NCBI RefSeq assembly: GCF_004005495.1
Contig: NZ_RZYA01000001.1
Coordinates: 558,001-622,000 of the forward strand
Direction of reading: 5' to 3'
From: Streptomyces antnestii
Lineage (GTDB): Bacteria > Actinomycetota > Actinomycetes > Streptomycetales > Streptomycetaceae
DNA: 64,000 nucleotides
The translations under genes and the position numbers were made by a program. Of this stretch, positions 40,749 to 48,909 are shown in pieces. How positions within the stretch are numbered: position 1 is the stretch's first letter; each line of letters opens with the position of its first letter. The notes under the pieces were generated by a model. It was given only the letters and a program-made list of their open reading frames with translations, did no database searches and was not told the origin of the DNA.

Positions 40749-42872
40749 GTGGGCGAGGGGCGATGGCGACGGGTCGCCGGCGCGGGATGGCGGTCGATCG
40801 CCGTGTGGGCGGTCAGCACCGTCACGATGCTCGTGCTCGCCGGGATCCTGCCGGACTTCCAGCTCCAGTCGGCGAGCGGCGACAGCGCCACCCGCATCGC
40901 CGTCACCGCCGCGCTCGGCGCCGGTGCCTTCGGCATCCTGTCCGCACTGGTGTGGCCGCTCCTCGTACGCGCCCTGCTCCTCGTCCCCGCCCTCGTCCTC
41001 GGCCTCGCCGTGTTCGCCCTCAACGGCGGGCTGCTGCTCCTCGCCCTCGACCTCGTCCCCGACGGCCGGGGCGAGGCCAACCCGGAGACCGCCGTCGTCG
41101 TCGCCGCGGTGATGTCGGCGGTCGCCTCGGCCACCGGCGGAGCCCTCGCCGTACGGGACGACGACGCCTACCGCCGCCGCCTGTACCGCCTCGCCGACCG
41201 GCGCCGCCGCAGACACGGCCCCGGCGCAGGACCGTCCACCCCCGGCACGGTCTTCCTCCAGCTCGACGGCGTCGGCCACGACGTGCTCCGCGACGCCGTG
41301 AACCAGGACCTGATGCCCACCGTCGGCGCCTGGATCGGCGCCGGCACGCACCGCCTCACCCCCTGGCGCACCGACTGGTCGAGCCAGACCGGCGCGAGTC
41401 AGCTCGGCATCCTGCACGGCAGCAACCACGACGTGCCCGCGTTCCGCTGGTACGAGAAGGACACCCGCGAGATCCAGGTCTCCAACCGGCCCAGCAGCGC
41501 CGCCGAACTCCAGCGCCGCGCCATCGAGCGCACCGGCGACGGCGGCCTCCTCACCCTGGACGGCGCGAGCCGCGGCAACCTCTTCAGCGGCGGCGCAGGA
41601 CAGGTCGCCCTCGTGCTGTCCGTCGCCGCCCGCCGGGGTAAGGAGAACCGGTCCAGGGCCGGCTACTTCGCGTACTTCAGGGACCCGGCGAACGCCGTAC
41701 GCACCGCTCTGTCCTTCGTCGCCGAGACCGGCCGCGAGATCGGCCAGTCCACCCGGGCCCGCCTGACCCGGCAGCGTCCCCGCGTCGGACGCGGCGGCCT
41801 CTACCCGTTCATCCGGGCCTTCGCGACCGTCGTCGAACGGGACGTCGTCGTCGCGGCCGTGATCGGCGACATGCTCGCGGGCCGCAGCTCCGTCTACGCG
41901 GACCTCGTCGCGTACGACGAGGTCGCCCACCACTCCGGGCCCGGCAGCCGCGACGCCGAGAAGGTCCTGGCCCGCCTCGACCGCTCGCTCGCCCTCATCG
42001 CCAAGGTCGCCGAGCACGCCCCGCGCCCGTACCGGATCGTCGTTCTGTCCGACCACGGGCAGAGCCCCGGCGAGACGTTCCGCGCCCGCTACGGGCTCGG
42101 CCTCCAGGACCTCGTGCGGGCCGGCTGCGGACTGCCCGTGCCGCGCCGCGCCGGGCGCACGCACAGTGGCGCCGAGGCCCGCGCGGCCGTCCGGGCCGCA
42201 CTGCGCAGGCCCGTCGAGGAGGGCCGGGAGAAGCACCGCCCGTCCTCGCGCCGCTCCGAACCGATCGTGCTCGCCTCCGGCAACCTCGGCCTTGTCTCCT
42301 TCCCCGACGTGCCGCACCGCATGAGCAAGGAGGAGATCGACGCCCGCCACCCGGCGCTGCTCACCACCCTCGCCAACCACCCCGGCATCGGCTTCCTGCT
42401 GGTGCGCAGCGAAGAGCACGGCGCCGTCGTCCTCGGCGCACGCGGCGCCGAGATCCCCCTGGCCGCCCTCGACGACGAACCCGGGCCCCTCGCCGACTTC
42501 GGCCCGCACGCCGCCGACGCGGTCCGCCGCACCGACTCCTTCCCGCACACCGCCGACATCATGGTGAACTCCTGGTACGACCCCGCCGAGGGCGAAGTGC
42601 TCGCCTTCGAGGAGCAGATCGGCTCCCACGGCGGCCTCGGCGGCGCCCAGGGCCACCCGTTCCTGCTCGCCCCGGAGGTCTTCTCGCCCCCGGTCGCCGA
42701 GGGCACCGAACTCGTGGGTGCCGAGCAGGTCCACCGGGTGCTCCGCCGCTGGCTGCGCGAGGGATACGGCCCCCAGGTCCCCCTCGTCCCGCTGGACGAA
42801 TCCCGGCGCGAGCCCTCCGCCGACGCATCATTTACGGCCGCGACGGTGATCCCGCAGGACGAATCCGCCTGA
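40749..42872 (+). CDS. Membrane-anchored alkaline-phosphatase-superfamily protein with holin-like N-terminus
   Basis: 707 aa. The first ~130 residues have four predicted TM helices (VWAVSTVTMLVLAGIL, IAVTAALGAGAFGILSALVW, LLVPALVLGLAVFALNGGLLLL, ETAVVVAAVMSAVASATGGAL) as in phage-holin/PF04020-type membrane domains, then an Arg-rich linker. The soluble part is a phosphodiesterase/phosphopentomutase-like alkaline-phosphatase fold: VFLQLDGVGHDVL (metal Asp), VAYDEVAHHSGPGSRD (metal Asp/His), VVLSDHGQSPGETF (Asp-His) and IGSHGGLGGAQGHPF. GTG start. It could act on a lipid-linked or extracellular phosphate/sulfate ester. Confidence 0.85.
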   Translation: MGEGRWRRVAGAGWRSIAVWAVSTVTMLVLAGILPDFQLQSASGDSATRIAVTAALGAGAFGILSALVWPLLVRALLLVPALVLGLAVFALNGGLLLLALDLVPDGRGEANPETAVVVAAVMSAVASATGGALAVRDDDAYRRRLYRLADRRRRRHGPGAGPSTPGTVFLQLDGVGHDVLRDAVNQDLMPTVGAWIGAGTHRLTPWRTDWSSQTGASQLGILHGSNHDVPAFRWYEKDTREIQVSNRPSSAAELQRRAIERTGDGGLLTLDGASRGNLFSGGAGQVALVLSVAARRGKENRSRAGYFAYFRDPANAVRTALSFVAETGREIGQSTRARLTRQRPRVGRGGLYPFIRAFATVVERDVVVAAVIGDMLAGRSSVYADLVAYDEVAHHSGPGSRDAEKVLARLDRSLALIAKVAEHAPRPYRIVVLSDHGQSPGETFRARYGLGLQDLVRAGCGLPVPRRAGRTHSGAEARAAVRAALRRPVEEGREKHRPSSRRSEPIVLASGNLGLVSFPDVPHRMSKEEIDARHPALLTTLANHPGIGFLLVRSEEHGAVVLGARGAEIPLAALDDEPGPLADFGPHAADAVRRTDSFPHTADIMVNSWYDPAEGEVLAFEEQIGSHGGLGGAQGHPFLLAPEVFSPPVAEGTELVGAEQVHRVLRRWLREGYGPQVPLVPLDESRREPSADASFTAATVIPQDESA

Positions 42873-42958
42873 TTTGGAGCGGTGCGTGCCGGGGACCGAC
42901 CATGGGACGCCGCCCGGCGATCCCGGTCGGCGCCCGCACCAAGAGAGGCGCTCCCCCC

Positions 42959-44344
42959 ATGCACGACACCGGAACCGTGACGAAGCCGGCTCCGGCCCCA
43001 CAGCACGAAGACACGTCCAGCAAGCACGCCCGCCGTTTCGGGCTCCCGGTCGCCACCGCCCTCGTCATGGGCAACATCATCGGCGGCGGCATCTTCCTGC
43101 TCCCGGCCTCCGTAGCCCCGTTCGGCACCATCAGCCTCGTCGCGTTCGCCGTCCTCACCGCCGGCGCCATCGCGCTCGCCCTGGTCTTCGGCCGCCTGGC
43201 CCGGCGCAACCCGCAGACCGGCGGCCCCTACGTCTACGCCCGCGAGGCCTTCGGCGACTTCGCCGGATTCCTGGCCTCCTGGTCGTACTGGATCACCGCC
43301 TGGGTGTCGAACGCGGCGCTCGCCGTGGCCGCCGTCGGCTACCTCGACGTCCTCCTGCCGATCCACGGCTCCAAGCTGTGGACCATCGTCGCCGCGCTCG
43401 CCGTGCAGTGGCTCCCGGCCCTCGCGAACCTCGCCGGCACCCGCTACGTCGGCGCGGTGCAGCTCGTGTCGACCGTCCTTAAGTTCGCGCCGCTGCTCCT
43501 CGTCGCCGTCGGCGGACTGTTCTTCTTCCACGCCGACAACCTCGGGCCCTTCCAGGCGAGCAACGACTCGCCGCTCGGCGCCGTCTCCGCGTCCGCCGCG
43601 ATCCTGCTGTTCAGCTACCTCGGCGTCGAGTCCGCGTCGGTCAGCGCCGGCGAGGTCCGCGACCCCGAGCGGAACGTGGGCCGCGCGACGGTCCTCGGCA
43701 CGTGCCTCGCCGCCCTCGTCTACCTGCTGTGCACGCTCGCCGTCTTCGGCACGGTCGCGCACGACAAGCTCGTCGACTCCGGCGCGCCGATGTCCGACGC
43801 CGTCAACGCCATGTTCGGCGGCACCTGGGGCGGCACCGCCGTCGCCGTGTCCGCCCTGATCTCCATCGTGGGGGCACTCAACGGCTGGACGCTCCTCAGC
43901 GCCCAGACCCCGTACGCCGCCGCGAAGGACGGCCTGTTCCCGGCCGTGTTCACGAAGAAGAAGCGCGGCACCCCGACGGTGGGCGTCATCGTCACCGTCG
44001 TCCTCGCCTCCCTGCTGACGGTCTACAACTACACGGCGGGCTCGGCCGGGGTCTTCGAGACCCTCGTCCTCGTCACCACGTTCACCGCGACCGTCCCGTA
44101 CCTCCTCGCGACCGCGGCGCAGATCTACTTCCTGCTGTCCGGACAGGGCCACAAGGTCGACGGCGCGCGCCTGGCCCGCGACATGGTGCTCGCCCTCGCC
44201 GCGTTCGGCTTCTCCCTGTGGCTGGTCGGCGGGGCCGGATACGCGGCCGTCTACCAGGGCGTCCTGTTCCTGTTCGTCGGCGTCCTCGTCTACGCGTGGA
44301 TCGCGGCCCGCAAGAAGCGTGGCGCCGTGGACGCCACCGACTGA
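42959..44344 (+). CDS. APC-family amino acid permease
   Basis: 461 aa. About 12 TM helices. The first has MGNIIGGGIFLLP and the second ITWLGALA-like RLARRNPQTGGPYVYAREAFG; SLVGVESASVSAGEVRDPERNVGRAT follows (typical substrate-site helix and cytoplasmic loop). Basic amino acid/polyamine antiporter branch (APA). GAGAGG lies about 10 nt before the ATG at 42959. Its substrate is likely a cationic amino acid or agmatine/ornithine but not certain. Confidence 0.9.
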   Translation: MHDTGTVTKPAPAPQHEDTSSKHARRFGLPVATALVMGNIIGGGIFLLPASVAPFGTISLVAFAVLTAGAIALALVFGRLARRNPQTGGPYVYAREAFGDFAGFLASWSYWITAWVSNAALAVAAVGYLDVLLPIHGSKLWTIVAALAVQWLPALANLAGTRYVGAVQLVSTVLKFAPLLLVAVGGLFFFHADNLGPFQASNDSPLGAVSASAAILLFSYLGVESASVSAGEVRDPERNVGRATVLGTCLAALVYLLCTLAVFGTVAHDKLVDSGAPMSDAVNAMFGGTWGGTAVAVSALISIVGALNGWTLLSAQTPYAAAKDGLFPAVFTKKKRGTPTVGVIVTVVLASLLTVYNYTAGSAGVFETLVLVTTFTATVPYLLATAAQIYFLLSGQGHKVDGARLARDMVLALAAFGFSLWLVGGAGYAAVYQGVLFLFVGVLVYAWIAARKKRGAVDATD

Positions 44345-44440
44345 TCCGCGGGCTGTGCGCATTGCGGCCGAATGCGGCCCGGGTGTGGTCGGATGGGTTC
44401 CACGAAAGCCCCGACCGGGACCTGACTGAAGGGAATCACC

Positions 44441-44866
44441 GTGGCTACCACGCGCTCCGCGCACACCGTGTGGGAAGGCGATCTGCTCAAGGGGAGCGGC
44501 GTCGTCACCTTCGACTCCTCCGGCATCGGCCAGCAGGCCGTGTCCTGGCCCTCCCGGGCCGAGGCGGCGAACGGGAAGACGAGCCCGGAGGAGCTGATCG
44601 CCGCCGCGCACTCCAGCTGCTTCTCGATGGCCCTGTCCAACGGCCTGACGAACGGCGGCAACCCGCCCGCCAAGCTGGTCACCTCCGCCGACGTCACGTT
44701 CCAGCCGGGCACGGGCATCACCGGCATCCACCTCACGGTGGAGGGTTCCGTGCCCGGGCTCGACGAGGCCGGGTTCGTCGCCGCGGCCGAGGACGCCAAG
44801 AAGAACTGCCCGGTGAGCCAGGCGCTCACCGGCACGACGATCACCCTGACGGCGAAGCTCGCCTGA
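44441..44866 (+). CDS. OsmC/Ohr-family peroxiredoxin-like protein
   Basis: 141 aa. OsmC fold: WEGDLLKGSGVVTFDSSG, ELIAAAHSSCFSMALS (first active Cys) and EDAKKNCPVSQAL (second active Cys). Such proteins reduce organic hydroperoxides using thiol pairs. GTG start with GAAGGGA upstream. Downstream there is a strong bidirectional hairpin shared with the XRE gene. Confidence 0.92.
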   Translation: MATTRSAHTVWEGDLLKGSGVVTFDSSGIGQQAVSWPSRAEAANGKTSPEELIAAAHSSCFSMALSNGLTNGGNPPAKLVTSADVTFQPGTGITGIHLTVEGSVPGLDEAGFVAAAEDAKKNCPVSQALTGTTITLTAKLA

Positions 44867-44880
44867 CGACGCACGGCACC

Positions 44881-44916
44881 GGTGCCGCGGTCCCGTCACG
44901 ACGGGCCCGCGGCACC
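44881..44916. terminator. Bidirectional terminator between osmC and XRE
   Basis: GGTGCCGCGG (44881-44890) pairs with CCGCGGCACC (44907-44916); the intervening CCCGT/ACGGG extends the stem with one mismatch to about 15 bp with a 4-nt loop. It lies between two convergent genes. Confidence 0.75.
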
Positions 44917-44943
44917 GTCGTCGGCGCTGTCAGCGCCCGGCGC

Positions 44944-45804
44944 TCACAGCGCGTCGCGGATCTCCCGCATCAGCTCCACCGTGCGCTCCGCGGACGCCGC
45001 CTGCGCCGCGATGTGGTCGAGGACCTCCAGATGGGCGCCGACCTCGGCCCGGTCGTCCAGGTAGAGCGCACCCGTCACGTACTCGCTGAAGACCATGTCC
45101 GGCAGCTCGCGCACCGGGAACCGGAACAGCGTGAACGGCCCGAACGTCCCCGGGTGCGGGCCCGCCGCGAACTCCGCTATCTGCAGCGTCACATGGGGCA
45201 GCGCGCTCGCCTCGATGAGCCGGTCCAGCTGGTTGCGCAGCACCTTGGCCCCGCCCGGCGGCCGGCGCAGCGCCGTCTCGTCCATCACGGCCCACAGATG
45301 CGGCGGGTCCTCGCGGGTCAGGAGCGCCTGCCGGGCCATGCGGAGCGTCACATGCCGTTCGAGGTCGCCGGGCTGCGCGCGGCCGACCGTGCCGGCGTCG
45401 AGCACGGCCCGCGCGTACTCCTCCGTCTGCAGCAGCCCCGGCACGAAGTGCGGCTCGTACGACCTGATGAGCCCGGCCGCGCTCTCCAGGCTCACGTACA
45501 GGCTGAACCAGTCGGGCAGGATGTCGTGGAAACGCTGCCACCAGCCCGGCAGATTGGCCTCTTCGGCGAGCGCGACGAACGCCTCGGCCTCCTGCTCCGG
45601 CACCCCGTACAGCTCCAGGAGCATCTGTACGTACGGGATCTTGAGGGCGACCTCGGCGGTCTCCATGCGGCGGATCGTGGCGCCGGTGACGTGCAGCGCG
45701 CGGGCCGCCTCGTCACGGTTGAGCCCTGCCGACTCGCGCAGCTCCCGCAGGCGTCTGCCCAGTACCACCTGGCCCACGGTGGGCGCGGGCCGCCGTTCAC
45801 TCAC
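44944..45804 (-). CDS. XRE-family DUF5753 regulator
   Basis: 286 aa from GTG 45804 with GGGGAG 7 nt upstream. N-terminal HTH (VLGRRLRELRESAGLNRDEAARALHVTGATIRRMETAEV) and the DUF5753 domain (LESAAGLIRSYEPHFVPGLLQTEEYARAVLDAG, VMDETALRRPPGG, LPHVTLQIAEFAAGPHPGTFGPFTLFRFP). These are abundant in Streptomyces, often paired with DUF397 proteins; none was seen here. Likely a developmental or secondary-metabolism regulator. Confidence 0.9.
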   Translation of the reverse strand: MSERRPAPTVGQVVLGRRLRELRESAGLNRDEAARALHVTGATIRRMETAEVALKIPYVQMLLELYGVPEQEAEAFVALAEEANLPGWWQRFHDILPDWFSLYVSLESAAGLIRSYEPHFVPGLLQTEEYARAVLDAGTVGRAQPGDLERHVTLRMARQALLTREDPPHLWAVMDETALRRPPGGAKVLRNQLDRLIEASALPHVTLQIAEFAAGPHPGTFGPFTLFRFPVRELPDMVFSEYVTGALYLDDRAEVGAHLEVLDHIAAQAASAERTVELMREIRDAL

Positions 45805-45897
45805 GTCACGTCTCCCCACCGGCGCACTGAACATGTGCACGAGCCGCGTTACGGTACCAGTGCGATGAGTAGCATGCCCACCACCGAGTGAATCCGG

Positions 45898-46707
45898 TCA
45901 AGGGGTCAGCGACCGCAGATACTCCACCGTCGCCGGGTCGGCCGGCAGGAACGTCTCGATCGCCAGCTCCGCCACCGTCACGTCCATCGGGGTGTTGAAC
46001 GTCGAGATCGACGACACGAACGACAGCACCTGCCCGTCGTGCTCGATCACCATCGGCAGCGCGAAGTACGGCACCGGCTCGTCCTCACCGGCCCCGTCGT
46101 CGTCCTCATGGGCCGGCGGATACGCCTTGACCTCCTCGTACACCGCGCGCAGCGCCTCCGAACGGTCGAGGGCGATCTGCCGCTCCATCTGGGCCAGGAG
46201 ATGGCCGCGCCACGCGCGCAGGTTCCGGATCCGGGGCGCGAGGCCCTCCGGGTGCAGGGTGAGGCGCATCGCGTTGAGCGGCGGCACGAGAAGCGACTCG
46301 GGCAGCCCGGCCATCAGCATCGCGATCCCCTGATTGGCGGCGACCACCGTGTACGTCGCGTCGACGACCAGCGCCGGATACGGCTCGTAACCGCGCAGCA
46401 GCCGGTCGAGGCCCTCGCGCAGCGCCCCCATCGACGGGTCGTCGAGCGGTGTCTCCGCGAACCGTGGCGCGTAACCCGCCGCCAGCAGCAGCGCGTTGCG
46501 CTCCCGCACCGGCACGTCCAGCTGCTCCGCGAGCCGCAGGACAAGGTTCTCGCCGGGGCGCGACCTGCCCGTCTCCACGAAGCTCAGATGCCGGGCGGAC
46601 GAACCGGCGCGCAGGGCGAGCTCCAGCTGGCTCACCCGCCGCCGCTCGCGCCATTCCCGCAGCAGAGGACCGATTCCGGACAGGCGGGCGGGCGGGGCAG
46701 TCGTCAT
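45898..46707 (-). CDS. XRE-family MmyB-like regulator
   Basis: 269 aa. HTH (PLLREWRERRRVSQLELALRAGSSARHLSFVETGRSRPGENLVLRLAEQLDVPVRERNALLLAAGYAPRFAETPLDDP) followed by the MmyB ligand-binding PAS-like domain (YPALVVDATYTVVAANQGIAMLM, ALPMVIEHDGQVLSFVSSISTFNTPMDVTVAELAIETFLPAD). The family regulates antibiotic and fatty-acid-related genes. Start fits a leaderless promoter: TACGGT, 7 nt before ATG. It is divergent from the pterin dehydratase gene, so it may control it. Confidence 0.9.
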   Translation of the reverse strand: MTTAPPARLSGIGPLLREWRERRRVSQLELALRAGSSARHLSFVETGRSRPGENLVLRLAEQLDVPVRERNALLLAAGYAPRFAETPLDDPSMGALREGLDRLLRGYEPYPALVVDATYTVVAANQGIAMLMAGLPESLLVPPLNAMRLTLHPEGLAPRIRNLRAWRGHLLAQMERQIALDRSEALRAVYEEVKAYPPAHEDDDGAGEDEPVPYFALPMVIEHDGQVLSFVSSISTFNTPMDVTVAELAIETFLPADPATVEYLRSLTP

Positions 46708-46792
46708 GCCCACGACCGTAGCCGAGGGGCGCGTGGAGCCCCCCTTGTGGGACGCTTGAAATCCCCGCACGCCCCAGGGAAAGGACCTGCTC

Positions 46793-47098
46793 ATGCCCAC
46801 GGAGCCGCTGTCCCAGAAGGAGATCGAGGACCGTCTCGCCGAGCTGCCCGGCTGGAGTGTGGAGGGCGACCGGCTCGCCCGGACCTTCCGTCTCGGCAGC
46901 CACTTCGCGGCCACGGCCCTCGTCGTGCACATCGCGCAGATCCAGGACGAGCTCGACCACCACTCGGACCTGACCCTCGGCTATCACACCGTCGCCCTGT
47001 CCGTGAACACCCACAGTGCGGGCGGCGTCGTCACCGCACTCGACTTCGGCCTCGCCCAGCGCGTCCAGGAGATCGCCCCCATCCACGGCGCGAGGTGA
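46793..47098 (+). CDS. 4a-hydroxytetrahydrobiopterin dehydratase (PCD/DCoH)
   Basis: 101 aa, normal length. GWSVEGDRLARTFRLGSHFAATALVVHIAQIQDELDHHSDLTLGYHTVALSVNTHSAGGVVTALDFGLAQRV carries the conserved His-His-Asp (DHHSD) active-site and the NTHSAGG-like strand. It recycles pterin cofactor after aromatic amino acid hydroxylation. AAAGGA is 8 nt before ATG. Ends in a very strong palindromic hairpin. Confidence 0.92.
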   Translation: MPTEPLSQKEIEDRLAELPGWSVEGDRLARTFRLGSHFAATALVVHIAQIQDELDHHSDLTLGYHTVALSVNTHSAGGVVTALDFGLAQRVQEIAPIHGAR

Positions 47099-47144
47099 CA
47101 CCTGTGCCCCGTCTCCCTCCGGAGGGAGACGGGGCACAGGTGTC
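47097..47144. terminator. 48-bp perfect palindrome terminator
   Basis: The two 24-bp halves (47097-47120 and 47121-47144) are exactly complementary with no unpaired spacer; the hairpin includes the final A of the PCD stop. It lies between the convergent PCD and AKR genes and should terminate in both directions. Confidence 0.85.
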
Positions 47145-47158
47145 GGTACGTGAGGCGG

Positions 47159-47992
47159 TCAGACGATGTCGAAGGTGGCGGGGTCGGGACCCAGACGGCG
47201 GTCCTCGTTCAGCGCGCTGATCGCGGCGATGTCCTCGAGGTCCAGCTCGAAGCCGAACACGTCGATGTTCTCCTTGATCCGCGACGGCGTCACTGACTTC
47301 GGGATCGCCACGTTGCCCAGCTGGACGTGCCAGCGCAGCACGACCTGGGCCGGCGTACGCCCGTGCTTCTGGGCGATCGCGACGATCGCCGGGACCTCCA
47401 GGAGGCCCTTGCCCTGCCCAAGCGGCGACCAGGCCTCGGTCGTGATGCCCTGCTCCGCGTGGAACTCGCGGGCGGCGCGCTGCTGGAGGTGCGGGTGCAG
47501 CTCGATCTGGTTGACCGCGGGAATGATCGACGTCTCGCCGAGCAGGCGCTCCAGGTGCTCCGGAAGGAAGTTGGAGACACCGATGGCCCTGGCCCGGCCG
47601 TCCGCGTAGATCTTCTCGAAGGCCTTGTAGGTGTCCACGTAGCTGTCCTTCGAGGGCAGCGGCCAGTGGATCAGGTACAGGTCGACGTGGTCGAGGCCGA
47701 GCTTTTCGAGGGAGGCGTCGAAGGCGCGCATCGTCGCGTCGTAGCCCTGGTCCGCGTTCCACAGCTTCGTGGTGACGAAGAGCTTGTCGCGGGCGATGCC
47801 GGAGGCGGCGAGGGCCTTGCCGGTGCCTTCCTCGTTGCCGTAGATCGCGGCGGTGTCGATGCTGCGGTACCCGGCCTCCAGGGCTGTCGTGACAGCCTTC
47901 TCGGCCTCGTCGTCCGGCACCTGCCAGACGCCGAAGCCGAGCTGCGGCATCGCGACGCCATTGTTCAGGATGATCGGGGGGACCTTGCTCAC
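47159..47992 (-). CDS. Aldo-keto reductase
   Basis: 277 aa from GTG 47992. AKR fold with cofactor and catalytic tetrad: GYRSIDTAAIYGNEEGTGKAL (Asp, Tyr), VTTKLWNADQGYD (Lys), YLIHWPLPSKD (His), WSPLGQGKGLL, IPKSVTPSRIKENIDVFGFEL (NADPH phosphate-binding). NADPH-dependent 2,5-diketo-gluconate-reductase-like. An ATG further upstream (48031) is possible but lacks a ribosome site and gives an unusual length. Confidence 0.9.
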   Translation of the reverse strand: MSKVPPIILNNGVAMPQLGFGVWQVPDDEAEKAVTTALEAGYRSIDTAAIYGNEEGTGKALAASGIARDKLFVTTKLWNADQGYDATMRAFDASLEKLGLDHVDLYLIHWPLPSKDSYVDTYKAFEKIYADGRARAIGVSNFLPEHLERLLGETSIIPAVNQIELHPHLQQRAAREFHAEQGITTEAWSPLGQGKGLLEVPAIVAIAQKHGRTPAQVVLRWHVQLGNVAIPKSVTPSRIKENIDVFGFELDLEDIAAISALNEDRRLGPDPATFDIV

Positions 47993-48099
47993 GAGCTCTC
48001 GATCCTTCGCGTTGTCGGGTGGTGCTCCCATCGTCAACGATCAGGGCCCGGGCCGCATTCCCGTTCACGGCGTGTTCACGGGTGCACCCCCGGCCCCGC

Positions 48100-48909
48100 T
48101 CACCCCGCCGGACCGAGGTACGCGTCCCGTACGGCGGGGTCGGCGCGCACGGCAGCCGGGGTGCCCTCGGCCAGCCGGGTGCCGAGGTCGAGCACGACGA
48201 TGCGGGAGCACAGGTCCATCACGAACGCGACGTTGTGCTCGACGAGCAGCACCGCGCAGCCCTGTTGGTCGGTCAGATGGCGGACCACGGCTTTGAGCTG
48301 GCCGATCTCGTCGTCCGTCATCCCCGACGCGGGCTCGTCGAGCAGCACCACCCGCGCCCCCTCCACGCCCGCCCGCGCCAGCTCCACCATGCGTGCCTGG
48401 CCGACGGGGAGCGTCCCCGCGTAACTGCCGGCCAGCGATTCGAGGCCGCAGGCGCGCAGCATCTCCGCGGCCCGCGCGCGCCGCCGCCGCTCGTACGCCC
48501 GTCTGGTCGGCGCCGCCACCAGGTCGGCGGCGAGGCCGCCCCCACCGCCCCGCCACTCCTGCGCCACCAGCAGGTTGTCGGCGACGGTGAGCTGGCCGAA
48601 GAGCTGCTGGCGCTGGAACGTGCGGCGCATCCCGTGGCGGGCCCGCCAGACGGGGGAACGGCGCGTGACGTCCTCGCCGTCGAGCAGGACGCGGCCCGCG
48701 TCGGGGCGCCGGATCCCGGACAGCACGTCGAAGAGCGTGGTCTTGCCCGCGCCGTTCGGGCCGATGAGGCCGCACACCTCGCCGGGGCGCAGCGTCAGGC
48801 CGACCCCGTCGAGCGCGCGGACCCCGCCGAACCTGACGCCGATCCCGGCGGCCTCCAGGACGGGTCCCGTGGCGCGTCCGGCGGCGGGTCCCGTAGCGAT
48901 GCCGGTCAT
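48100..48909 (-). CDS. livG: Branched-chain amino acid ABC transporter ATP-binding protein (LivG-type)
   Basis: 269 aa. ABC ATPase: Walker A GPNGAGKTTLFD, Q-loop, signature LPVGQARMVELARA (a weak LSGGQ), Walker B VVLLDEPASGM, H-loop LVEHNVAFVM. LivG family marked by FQRQQLFGQLTVADNLL and the C-terminal YLGPAG. Its ATG overlaps the stop of the fused permease/LivF gene (ATGA). Last gene of the three-gene importer operon livK - livHMF - livG. Confidence 0.92.
   Translation of the reverse strand: MTGIATGPAAGRATGPVLEAAGIGVRFGGVRALDGVGLTLRPGEVCGLIGPNGAGKTTLFDVLSGIRRPDAGRVLLDGEDVTRRSPVWRARHGMRRTFQRQQLFGQLTVADNLLVAQEWRGGGGGLAADLVAAPTRRAYERRRRARAAEMLRACGLESLAGSYAGTLPVGQARMVELARAGVEGARVVLLDEPASGMTDDEIGQLKAVVRHLTDQQGCAVLLVEHNVAFVMDLCSRIVVLDLGTRLAEGTPAAVRADPAVRDAYLGPAG

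Noticed and set aside
38664..42734. 1356-codon minus-strand ORF
   Set aside because: Only its last 215 codons (DedA) are real; the rest is antisense or out-of-frame with MBL, recombinase-like and phosphodiesterase genes.
42089..44899. 936-codon minus-strand ORF across permease and OsmC
   Set aside because: Antisense shadow; Asp/Gly/Arg-rich without domains.
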